Below are positions 1-5,284 of a DNA stretch of 5,362 nt, piece after piece. Within the stretch, counting starts at the first letter, position 1. Each line of letters starts with the position of its first letter. The DNA comes from Chloroflexota bacterium (GTDB lineage: Bacteria > Chloroflexota > Limnocylindria > Limnocylindrales > CSP1-4): positions 1 to 5,362 of the forward strand of contig SCTE01000007.1 in NCBI GenBank assembly GCA_004298915.1, read 5' to 3'. The position numbers were made by a program, and so were the translations under genes. The notes beneath the pieces were generated by a model that saw nothing but the letters and a program-made list of their open reading frames with translations, ran no database searches and was not told the DNA's origin.

Positions 1-328
1 CGCCCGGGTCCACGAGACCCGTGGTCGTCCCATCGGCGAACGTGATGTCGTGCGGGATCGCCCCGTTGTTGGTGAGCTTGATCTCGTAGGTTCCGGCCTT
101 CGGCACCGTCAGGGCGGCAGGCTCGAACATGAGATCCACGGCGTTCACTTCGAGCGTGCCGAGGACATCGCCAGCGGCCACCTGGCCGTCCGTTGCCGCG
201 GGCGAGGCACCGGCGCCGTTGGCGCCGCCGGGTGTGTAGGTCCACATGGGCATGTGGCCGGCGGGTGCGCACGCGGCGAACACGAGCGCCGCTGTGGCAA
301 GGAACCCGAGCTGTCGCGTTGGCTTCAT
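1..328 (-). CDS. Cupredoxin-domain lipoprotein, N-terminal part (cut by window edge); possible NirK-like copper oxidase
   Basis: Only the first 109 codons are present and the frame is open at base 1. The ATG at 328-326 is fixed by a strong Shine-Dalgarno AAGGAG (bases 342-337) eight bases upstream. Residues 1-20 form a lipoprotein signal (MKPTRQ, then a hydrophobic run ending LVFAAC), so Cys20 is the likely lipid anchor; Phe at -3 is not ideal for a lipobox. The mature end starts with a His/Met patch (GHMPMW, 24-29) and a Gly/Ala/Pro-rich linker to about 50. From about 55 the sequence reads as a cupredoxin beta-sandwich: EVNAVDLMFEP, then GTYEIKLTNNG, then PHDITFADGT. His93 would be the first type 1 copper ligand; the expected later Cys, His and Met lie outside the window. 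The protein should be an extracytoplasmic electron carrier or the N-terminal domain of a larger copper enzyme. Fusions of this domain to nitrite-reductase-like oxidases are known, and the Rrf2 gene upstream fits, but this is inference. A stand-alone plastocyanin-like protein is equally possible. Confidence 0.8.
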   Translation of the reverse strand, partial: MKPTRQLGFLATAALVFAACAPAGHMPMWTYTPGGANGAGASPAATDGQVAAGDVLGTLEVNAVDLMFEPAALTVPKAGTYEIKLTNNGAIPHDITFADGTTTGLVDPG

Positions 329-436
329 GGTGCTGACTCCTTGGTCACTCGAGGACCGCTGGCGCGGTGCTGGCGGGCCTGGCTAAACACATACCGGGAC
401 GGTCCGAATATCGCGCACGGCGGCCGCTCTCCGGAT

Positions 437-450
437 GGGCCGTTCGGCCC
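437..450. repeat. Inverted repeat downstream of Rrf2 gene
   Basis: The arms GGGCCG and CGGCCC are perfectly complementary around TT, giving a GC-only stem in RNA (five pairs around a four-base loop). It starts about 57 bases after the Rrf2 stop on the minus strand. With no following T-run it is at best a weak terminator or RNA-stabilising hairpin; a protein-binding role is also possible. Confidence 0.4.
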
Positions 451-469
451 GTCAATCCAGTCCTGACGT

Positions 470-481
470 CCCGACGTCGGG
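470..481. repeat. 12-base perfect palindrome with GACGTC direct repeat
   Basis: CCCGACGTCGGG reads identically on both strands. Its core hexamer GACGTC (473-478) occurs again at 465-470, eight bases away, giving GACGTC-CC-GACGTC. It lies 25 bases beyond the Rrf2 stop and about 140 bases upstream of the cupredoxin ATG, a plausible operator site for a dimeric regulator. No known Rrf2/NsrR consensus was recognised in it. Confidence 0.4.
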
Positions 482-506
482 GTCCTGTAGTGCGGCGTGC
501 GGCACC

Positions 507-974
507 CTATTCGATGGCAAGCGTTGACCGGCCGGCGATGGCGATCCGGCCCATTCCATCGGCCATCTCGTTCCGGGCAAGGTCCGCCAGGGTCGCGGCG
601 GCCAGCTCCCGGCGCATGGCGACGTTCGCCGTATCGAACGCGATGTGGACGGCGCAGCGGGCGCTGGCCCGACACGCACCGCCCCGGATCACACATCGCG
701 GGAGTGTGCCGCGATCCTCGGAGGCGTCGACGATGCGCAGCAGGCTGACCTGGCTGGCCGGGACCGCGAGCCGGTAACCACCGGATCGGCCGGTCGTGCC
801 GATTGCGATCCCGGCGCGGACGAGGTCCCTCAGGACGTGGGCGAGGAAGGCCTGGGGAATGTCCATCCGCGCCGCGAGCTCGCGCGCCGGCACGGGACGG
901 CCGTCATCGAGGATCGCGAGGGCCAGCGCCGCTCGTACCGCGTAATCGCCCCGGTGGGACAGCTCGATGCGCAT
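507..974 (-). CDS. Rrf2-family transcriptional regulator with Fe-S cluster cysteines (NsrR/IscR-like)
   Basis: This 155-residue protein has the usual length and order of Rrf2 regulators. The N-terminus (MRIELSHRGDYAVRA) is the standard opening helix. A winged helix-turn-helix follows: helices at about 28-38 and 40-54 (PQAFLAHVLRDL, recognition helix), then the wing TTGRSGGYRLA (60-70). The effector part has Cys94, Cys101 and Cys107 (C-X6-C-X5-C), close to the C-X5-C-X5-C that holds the [2Fe-2S] or [4Fe-4S] cluster in IscR and NsrR; Asp10 sits near where an Asp ligand occurs in some NsrR proteins. A long dimerisation helix spans about 108-135. The ATG at 974-972 is chosen because it begins the family N-terminus and has AGGA (985-982) seven bases upstream; the frame stays open to 1214, but that part is Arg/Pro-rich and unlike the family. 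The protein is a cytoplasmic dimeric DNA-binding sensor, probably for NO, redox state or Fe-S supply. Which signal cannot be told. The copper-protein gene downstream is its most likely target. Confidence 0.9.
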   Translation of the reverse strand: MRIELSHRGDYAVRAALALAILDDGRPVPARELAARMDIPQAFLAHVLRDLVRAGIAIGTTGRSGGYRLAVPASQVSLLRIVDASEDRGTLPRCVIRGGACRASARCAVHIAFDTANVAMRRELAAATLADLARNEMADGMGRIAIAGRSTLAIE

Positions 975-1290
975 GGCGCGATCCTGCCGCCACGTGGGTC
1001 TGCCTCGATAGGGCCGAATGGCACCTCCGGTCGCTCCGTGGTTTTCGGGCCGGCCCCTCGGCGTCCAAGGTTCGGTGGCGTCTGGGCCGTGACGTACGCG
1101 GACGTCGTTCACGAGGCGTCGCTCGCGATCTGATCGACGTGGCTCATCAAGGCGAGCCTGTCCGCGCTCGGCCGGGCAGCGAATTCGACGGAAGTCGAGG
1201 ACCGCCACGCTCAACTGGAGCCGTATGGATCAACCAGCTCGATCAGGGCATTGCCATCGTCCCCGCCCGGGGCGTGGCGGTCGCCGACGA
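975..1290. other. 316-base gap without a convincing gene
   Basis: No frame here shows a plausible start with a protein-like composition, apart from a 27-codon frame at its upper end described separately. Visible structures are the palindrome GGGCCGGCCC (1047-1056), a hairpin TCGAC-GGAA-GTCGA (1185-1198) and a GC-rich dyad CCCCG-CC-CGGGG (1261-1272), the last beginning about 19 bases after the lipocalin stop. The Rrf2 promoter should lie in the lower part; TATCGA (1010-1005, minus) is the best -10 candidate, but no fitting -35 is visible. No T-run supports an intrinsic terminator for the MMPL operon. Confidence 0.5.
1185..1198 (-). repeat. Small hairpin downstream of the lipocalin gene
   Basis: TCGAC and GTCGA are perfect five-base arms around a four-base loop. 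The site lies about 90 bases past the lipocalin stop on the minus strand. It could mark the end of the operon transcript, but the stem is short and no U-run follows. Confidence 0.25.
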
Positions 1291-1294
1291 TCAC
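1211..1294 (-). CDS. Possible 27-residue small ORF overlapping the lipocalin stop (doubtful)
   Basis: A GTG at 1294-1292 overlaps the lipocalin TGA (1293-1291) as GTGA, the same kind of four-base overlap that joins the exporter and lipocalin genes. The frame gives 27 residues ending ALIELVDPYGSS, acidic and free of the Arg/Pro excess typical of wrong frames in this DNA. It has no recognised family, no signal peptide and no membrane helix. It may be a chance frame, or the remnant of a longer C-terminus lost by an old frameshift. I rate it unlikely to be a functional gene. Confidence 0.15.
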   Translation of the reverse strand: MIVGDRHAPGGDDGNALIELVDPYGSS

Positions 1295-2415
1295 GGGCTG
1301 TAGCCCGTCAACTCGACGTAGGCCTGGCCATCGACTGGAACGCCGTTCCGCGTTGCCGACACGATCTGCGATCCCTCCCAGTACACGACGCCCGTCGTGG
1401 CCCGCGTGTCGAGTTCCTGGTTCGCGACGGTCGGCGTGAGGTCGATGACCAGGCCCTCGCCCGGAATGTGGACCGTCCAACCGGCCGGGTAGGTGGCCCC
1501 GGTCGCGGGGCTCGTCCAGTTTCGGGCGGGATCGGCGATCACCTCGAACTCGGTCCGGTCGAGGTGTGTGGCGTGACCGGATCCATCGACAAGGGTCCCG
1601 TAGACCAGCGGGGTCGATCCGTCGGCGGCACGAACGAGCGAGATCGTCAGGTCCGTGCCGTCATCGAGATTCACCGCGAACCAGTCCCAGCCGCCACCGC
1701 CGACGGAGATGAAGTCGCCCCATTGGTGATCGAACCAGGCAATGCCGTGGACCGTCGATCGCGCGGCACCCACGCCGAGCGTCCCGGTCGCGGCCATCGC
1801 GGTCCGCGAGTAGTAGTACGAGCCGCCCGCCGGCCCGAAGTCGATCCACCCGTCGTGATCGTGGAAGGTCGGTGGCTTCGTCGCCACGAGCGCGATGTCC
1901 AGACTTGTCCCGTCGTCGAGCGTCGCGTGGAGTTGATCGGGGCCGGTCGCGTTGGACATCGACCACGTCGGGCTCGCCGTGGAGCCGTGGTTCGGCGGCC
2001 CGCCCTGGATTGCCAGGCTGAATGCACCGACGTTGGCAGGTGATTGATCGACTTGTGGGCCGACCTCAGATCGCTGCGCGAAGACGAACGTCTTCGCCGT
2101 TTCGTCGGTAACCGCGACGTGCGAGGCCCAGGTCACGGGAAACGAACCCCGCTCCGCTCGGAAGATCACGAACTCGAAGCCCCAGCGGCCCCCGACATCG
2201 TCGGCCAGGTGGCCCGTGTAGTACCACCACTCGGTGAGTCGATCGTGGGCCCGGTCAGCGGGCGGGAAGACAATGGGCTGCGGGTCCGGCAGGGCGATCG
2301 GACGCGGACTGGCTGTCGGGATCACCGGCGCGCTGGACGTCGGGTTGGCGAGGATCGGGCCGGAGCAGGCGGCGACCAGCGCGGCAAGGATGACCAGGCT
2401 CCCGAACCGCCTCAT
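1291..2415 (-). CDS. Lipocalin-like secreted lipoprotein, CrtC/AttH family (carotenoid 1,2-hydratase-type fold)
   Basis: The protein has 374 residues. Residues 1-17 are a lipoprotein signal (MRRFGS, a hydrophobic core, lipobox LVAAC), so it should be exported and lipid-anchored at Cys17. A Pro/Ser/Thr-rich tether follows to about 50. The folded part has the hallmarks of the CrtC/AttH lipocalin pair: LTEWWYYTGHL (60-70), WGFEFVIFRAER (78-89), SYYYSRTAM (199-207) and the diagnostic WFDHQWGDF (227-235) followed by WDWFAVNLDDGTDL (243-256); the C-terminal barrel ends with a typical AYVELTGY. CrtC enzymes hydrate carotenoids, whereas many relatives such as AttH are non-enzymatic or uncharacterised carriers, so no reaction is assigned. 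The ATG (2415-2413) overlaps the upstream TGA as ATGA, with GAGG (2426-2423) seven bases before it, which implies translational coupling to the MMPL exporter. The open frame continues far upstream, but that part is antisense-like noise inside the exporter gene. A role in binding or altering a lipid or pigment handled by the exporter is inferred. Confidence 0.88.
   Translation of the reverse strand: MRRFGSLVILAALVAACSGPILANPTSSAPVIPTASPRPIALPDPQPIVFPPADRAHDRLTEWWYYTGHLADDVGGRWGFEFVIFRAERGSFPVTWASHVAVTDETAKTFVFAQRSEVGPQVDQSPANVGAFSLAIQGGPPNHGSTASPTWSMSNATGPDQLHATLDDGTSLDIALVATKPPTFHDHDGWIDFGPAGGSYYYSRTAMAATGTLGVGAARSTVHGIAWFDHQWGDFISVGGGGWDWFAVNLDDGTDLTISLVRAADGSTPLVYGTLVDGSGHATHLDRTEFEVIADPARNWTSPATGATYPAGWTVHIPGEGLVIDLTPTVANQELDTRATTGVVYWEGSQIVSATRNGVPVDGQAYVELTGYSP
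1293..1308 (-). repeat. Inverted repeat across the lipocalin stop codon
   Basis: ACGGGCT and AGCCCGT are perfectly complementary around GT (in RNA, six GC-rich pairs around a four-base loop). The stem covers the last five codons and reaches into the TGA. It could stabilise the message end, act with a factor-dependent terminator, or be a coding coincidence. Confidence 0.3.
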
Positions 2416-4667
2416 GCCACGACCTCGTGCTCGGCGATGTCGGGAAGGCGCCTGGCAAGGGCCGCGGGCAGCCACCAGTTCCAGTGCCCGAGCAGGCGCA
2501 TCGTGGCCGGGACGAGGAGGGCGCGGACGATGGTGGCATCGAGGGCCACCGCGATCGCGATACCCAGGCCGAGGGCCTTGATGAGGACGATGTCGGCAAA
2601 GGCAAACGAGCTCGCCACGAGGACCACGATCAGGGCCGCCGAGGTGACGATCCGCCCGCTCCGCTCGAGGCCGTGGGCCACGGCGGCACGGTTGTCCCCG
2701 GTCCGATCCCAGGTCTCGCGCATGCGGGTGAGCAGGAACACCTCGTAGTCCATCGACAACCCGAACAGGACGCAGAACAGGATGACCGGCTGGGTCGTCT
2801 CGACGAATCCGAGGGGTTGGGTGCCGAGCAGCGCGGACAGATTGCCGTCCTGGAAGATCCAGACGAGTGCCCCGAACGAGGCGGTGATCGACAGCGTGTT
2901 CATGGCGAGGGCCTTGAGCGGCAGGATCACCGATCGCAGGAGGAGGAACAGGACGAGATAGGTGGTCAGCAGGATGAACAGGGCGGTGCGCGGAAAGTCC
3001 GCCGCGACACCAGCCACGACGTCCTCGACATCGGCCGCTCCGCCTCCGATAAGGACCGTCAGGCCTGCCGGTGCGGCCAGCGGCCCGGCGCCGGAGCGAA
3101 GGTCCCTGACGAGGTTCCGGCCTGGTTCCTCGTTCGGCCCGTAGGGCGTGAAGATCGTGATCGCGGTCAGGCTGCCCCGCGTCGACCCGGCCAGCGCTTC
3201 CTGGACGAACCGATCCGGCGGTCCGGACGGCGTGGCGTACATCAGCTGGTACTGGGCGAGCGTGAGCCGCGGGTCGAGGTCCACGAGGCTCTGGACCCGC
3301 ACGATCCGAGGGTCCGTTTCCAGCTCGCGCGTGTAGGCGTAGACCCTCGCCAGGTTCGCGGGTTCGGTCACCGGGCCATCGGTTCGGACCGCCAGGACGA
3401 TCGGCGCGAACGGCCCGGGCCCGAACGCCGAGACCAGTTGATCGAACGCGACGCGGGAGGGCACGGATGGCGGCAGGATCGACGCGTCGGGCGCGTTGAA
3501 TCGCACGTGCAGGAACGGCGTGCCGAGGAGCAGCAGCACGCCGAGCGTCGGCACGAGGACCCGGATCGGCCGATCCATCACGCGGTTGGCGAGGCGCGCC
3601 CACGGTCCGTCCGTCCCGCCGACGGTCCCGATCTTCCGGACCCGGAATGAATCGATTCGGTGGCCGGCAATGGTCAGGAGCGCGGGCAGGAGCGTCAGCG
3701 CCGCGAGGACCGCGAAGCCGACCACGATGGCCCCGGCGATGCCAACGGACCGAAGGATCATGAACTCGAACAGGATCAGGCCCAGAAGTCCCAGGAGCAC
3801 GGTCAGGCCCGAGAAGAAAACCGCGCGCCCGGCCGTGGCCATCGTCGCGCCGACGGCATCGTGGACCGCCTCGGGACCCCCTCCGCGCGCGGCCAGCTCC
3901 TCCCGGAACCGGCTCGTCATCAAGAGCGAGTAGTCGACGCCGAGCCCGAGGCCCAGGAGGGTGGCCAGGTTCAGCACGAAGATGCTCATCGGCGTGAGGC
4001 CGGCCACGACGAAGATCAGCGCGAGGGCGCTGACCACGGCGGCGCCACCGATCGCGAGCGGCAGCGAGGCCGCCACGACCGACCCGAACACGATCAGCAG
4101 GGCGAGGGCCGCCAGCGGGAGCGAGATGATCTCGCTCCGTCGGAGGTCGGATTCCGATACCTCCTGGACGTCGCCGTAGAACGCGGCGCCGCCCGCGAGC
4201 CCGACATCGAGCCCATCGGGATGGACCAGCGCGGCCCGGATCCCGGGCAGGGCGAGTGGCGAATCGTCGGCCGGCAGGTCCACGTAGACCAGGTCGTAGG
4301 CGGTATGCCCATCGGCCGACACCTGGGTCGTGGCCAGGCTGTGCGAGACGATGCCCAGGACGTGAGGCGCACCGGAAACCCCGGCGACCGCCAGTGCCGC
4401 CGCCGTCTCGAACGCGGGTTCGCCGGCCCGGAGCGTGCTGGAGTGGAGGACCACGGCAACGGCCGCCTCGGGCAGCCCGATCTCGTCATGGAGCAGTTGC
4501 TTCGAACGCGCCGATTCGAGGTCGTCGCGGATGAACCCACCCGATCGGAGCGCGCCGCTGGTCTGGACAGCGAGTGGGACCGCGGCCGCGAGGACCACGA
4601 CCCAGGCACCGACGACCCACCAGCGCCGATGCGCGGCCCACCGCCCGAGCCGCTCGAACGCGCTCAC
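2412..4667 (-). CDS. MMPL/RND-family membrane exporter
   Basis: This 751-residue protein is a full-length RND-type transporter of the MMPL family (YdfJ/MmpL-like). The N-terminus FERLGRWAAHRRWWVVGAW leads into membrane helix 1 (about 15-34). A first large extracytoplasmic loop (35-175) precedes helices at about 177-197, 200-222, 229-250, 280-300 and 307-333. The second half repeats this: a helix at 367-383, a second loop (384-557), then helices at about 559-580, 585-605, 625-646, 675-693 and 697-720, twelve in all. Both halves keep the Asp-Tyr proton-relay signature: GLGVDYSLLMTSRFREE (Asp245-Tyr246) and GLSMDYEVFLLTRMRE (Asp640-Tyr641). It should sit in the cytoplasmic membrane and use proton influx to export a lipid or other hydrophobic compound; the substrate cannot be read from the sequence. 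The start is GTG (4667-4665), because it gives the standard family N-terminus; its ribosome site (CGGACGG) is weak. The gene ends in ATGA, coupling it to the lipocalin gene. No large C-terminal domain like that of some mycobacterial MmpLs is present. Confidence 0.95.
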   Translation of the reverse strand: MSAFERLGRWAAHRRWWVVGAWVVVLAAAVPLAVQTSGALRSGGFIRDDLESARSKQLLHDEIGLPEAAVAVVLHSSTLRAGEPAFETAAALAVAGVSGAPHVLGIVSHSLATTQVSADGHTAYDLVYVDLPADDSPLALPGIRAALVHPDGLDVGLAGGAAFYGDVQEVSESDLRRSEIISLPLAALALLIVFGSVVAASLPLAIGGAAVVSALALIFVVAGLTPMSIFVLNLATLLGLGLGVDYSLLMTSRFREELAARGGGPEAVHDAVGATMATAGRAVFFSGLTVLLGLLGLILFEFMILRSVGIAGAIVVGFAVLAALTLLPALLTIAGHRIDSFRVRKIGTVGGTDGPWARLANRVMDRPIRVLVPTLGVLLLLGTPFLHVRFNAPDASILPPSVPSRVAFDQLVSAFGPGPFAPIVLAVRTDGPVTEPANLARVYAYTRELETDPRIVRVQSLVDLDPRLTLAQYQLMYATPSGPPDRFVQEALAGSTRGSLTAITIFTPYGPNEEPGRNLVRDLRSGAGPLAAPAGLTVLIGGGAADVEDVVAGVAADFPRTALFILLTTYLVLFLLLRSVILPLKALAMNTLSITASFGALVWIFQDGNLSALLGTQPLGFVETTQPVILFCVLFGLSMDYEVFLLTRMRETWDRTGDNRAAVAHGLERSGRIVTSAALIVVLVASSFAFADIVLIKALGLGIAIAVALDATIVRALLVPATMRLLGHWNWWLPAALARRLPDIAEHEVVA

Positions 4668-4683
4668 CCGGCCGTCCGTGGCA

Positions 4684-4696
4684 CGTTCACCGAACG
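4684..4696. promoter_or_regulatory. Dyad CGTTC-ACC-GAACG upstream of the exporter start
   Basis: The five-base arms are perfectly symmetrical around ACC, 17 to 29 bases ahead of the exporter GTG. This is a reasonable place for a TetR- or MarR-like operator, but no regulator of those families is in the window. A chance palindrome of this size is quite possible. Confidence 0.25.
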
Positions 4697-4813
4697 AAGT
4701 TGGGCTCGGCGGTGCCGGCCGGCCGAGGGCCGCTCATGGACGCTCGTGGCAGCTCGCGAGGATGCGCCGCGCGCGACGAAGCAGCTGATCGCGGATGGGG
4801 GAGGGCACATCGC

Positions 4814-4856
4814 GCGGACCATCGTAGCCGTGGCCTCGCGTGCTAGCATTTCGCCG
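4814..4856. promoter_or_regulatory. Divergent promoter pair between exporter operon and three-helix protein gene
   Basis: On the plus strand TGCTAGCAT (4841-4849) is an extended -10 (TGN plus TAGCAT), predicting a start near 4856 and a leader of about 27 bases to the GTG at 4883. On the minus strand TACGAT (4826-4821) is a -10-like hexamer, predicting a start near 4814 and a leader of about 147 bases to the exporter GTG. Neither has a good -35. The hexamers are 17 bases apart, so each lies where the other would have its -35. The plus-strand promoter is the better supported of the two. Confidence 0.4.
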
Positions 4857-4882
4857 TCGTCCGCCAGCCGCTCGAGGGCCTC

Positions 4883-5203
4883 GTGGAGCTCTTCACCCTC
4901 GCATTCACGCATCCAGTCGAACTCGGCGCCTCGGTGACCATCGTCGCGTTGATGATCTTCATCATGGTCCGCTCCGCGCTGTCCGCCGATGGCGGTGCGA
5001 GCTGGACGCGGCGGATCACCGGGCCCAACGGCAAGTTCCTGTTCGGGGCACTGTTCGTGGCCTGGGCCGTGATCTTCGGGGTCGGGTTGCAGCTGGTCCC
5101 CCACGAAGGTGCCAACTCCCCGTACGGCGGCATCGGCCTGATCGCGATGTTCACGGGGTTCTTCGTGATGATGGGCTTCCTCTGGAGCGTCATCGGGGAG
5201 TAG
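4883..5203 (+). CDS. Small integral membrane protein with three predicted helices, function unknown
   Basis: The product is 106 residues and matches no family I can name. Three hydrophobic segments are clear: about 12-33 (LGASVTIVALMIFIMVRSAL), 51-72 (KFLFGALFVAWAVIFGVGLQ) and 82-104 (GGIGLIAMFTGFFVMMGFLW). The link between helices 1 and 2 (34-50) has Arg43, Arg44 and Lys51, which suggests it is cytoplasmic; the link between 2 and 3 (73-81, PHEGANSPY) would then be outside and carries His74 and Glu75 at the membrane edge. The GTG start at 4883 is preceded by GAGGG (4874-4878) with a four-base gap, a good though close ribosome site, and by an extended -10. Composition is clearly protein-like and unlike the Arg-rich frames around it. 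It is transcribed away from the exporter operon, so shared control is possible but a shared function is not shown. It could be an accessory subunit of a membrane complex; nothing visible decides this. Confidence 0.8.
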   Translation: MELFTLAFTHPVELGASVTIVALMIFIMVRSALSADGGASWTRRITGPNGKFLFGALFVAWAVIFGVGLQLVPHEGANSPYGGIGLIAMFTGFFVMMGFLWSVIGE

Positions 5204-5206
5204 ATC

Positions 5207-5226
5207 GCGGGCCAGTGCGTGCCCGC
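5207..5226 (+). terminator. Weak hairpin after the three-helix protein gene
   Basis: GCGGGC (5207-5212) and GCCCGC (5221-5226) form a six-pair GC-only stem with an eight-base loop, starting four bases after the TAG. The only T-run is TTTT at 5239-5242, 12 bases further on, so this is a poor intrinsic terminator by the classical rule. Confidence 0.35.
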
Positions 5227-5248
5227 ACCGCCCTGAGATTTTGGCCCC

Positions 5249-5277
5249 TTCCCAGCGGAAACCCCGTGCCCTAGCGT
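5249..5277 (+). promoter_or_regulatory. Promoter of the right-edge gene, likely leaderless
   Basis: TTCCCA (5249-5254, four of six to TTGACA) and TAGCGT (5272-5277) are separated by 17 bases. The -10 ends seven bases before the GTG at 5285, so transcription should start at or next to the start codon. The stretch CTAGCGTTGCGCCG (5271-5284) matches CTAGCATTTCGCCG (4843-4856) at 12 of 14 positions, the -10 region of the preceding plus-strand gene. Confidence 0.45.
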
Positions 5278-5284
5278 TGCGCCG

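Larger units (their letters stand above)
329..506 (-). promoter_or_regulatory. Intergenic control region between Rrf2 gene and cupredoxin gene
   Basis: This 178-base spacer should carry the 3' end of the regulator transcript and, if it has its own promoter, the promoter of the copper gene. Read on the minus strand from the Rrf2 stop, it holds a 12-base perfect palindrome CCCGACGTCGGG (470-481), an inverted repeat GGGCCG-TT-CGGCCC (437-450), a fairly AT-rich patch (384-393) in which TATGTG (393-388) is a faint -10 candidate, and the ribosome site AAGGAG (342-337). No good -35 pairs with TATGTG. No U-run follows either dyad, so a classical intrinsic terminator is not seen. The two genes could still be co-transcribed. 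Confidence 0.4.

Noticed and set aside
50..466. Plus-strand open frame of 138 codons
   Set aside because: It is antisense to the cupredoxin gene, which has a clear signal peptide, copper-site motif and ribosome site on the other strand.
1089..1112. Apparent long inverted repeat GTGACG...CGTTCAC
   Set aside because: The arms match for only a few bases before mismatching; it is no better than chance in this sequence.
975..1214. Longer version of the Rrf2 regulator starting at a TTG near 1214
   Set aside because: The added 80 residues are Arg-rich with no domain, while the ATG at 974 begins the standard Rrf2 N-terminus and has a ribosome site.
1225..2043. Plus-strand open frame of 272 codons
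   Set aside because: It is antisense to the lipocalin gene and has Arg/Gly/Val-rich shadow composition.
2416..3603. Extending the lipocalin upstream in its open frame to a 770-residue protein
   Set aside because: The extra 396 residues are Arg/Pro/Gly-rich, lie inside the exporter gene in another frame, and the lipoprotein signal with ATGA coupling fixes the start at 2415.
2427..3650. Plus-strand open frame of 407 codons
   Set aside because: It is antisense to the exporter gene and its product is almost all Arg, Gly, Asp, Glu, Gln and His, typical of a shadow frame in high-GC DNA.
4705..4727. CTCGGC/GCCGAG dyad in the exporter leader, considered as a riboswitch or attenuator
   Set aside because: It is a single six-pair GC stem with no second helix, conserved core or U-run; nothing identifies an RNA element.
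3660..4937. Plus-strand open frame of 425 codons
   Set aside because: It is antisense to the exporter gene, has low-complexity charged composition, and its end runs into the start of the three-helix gene in another frame.
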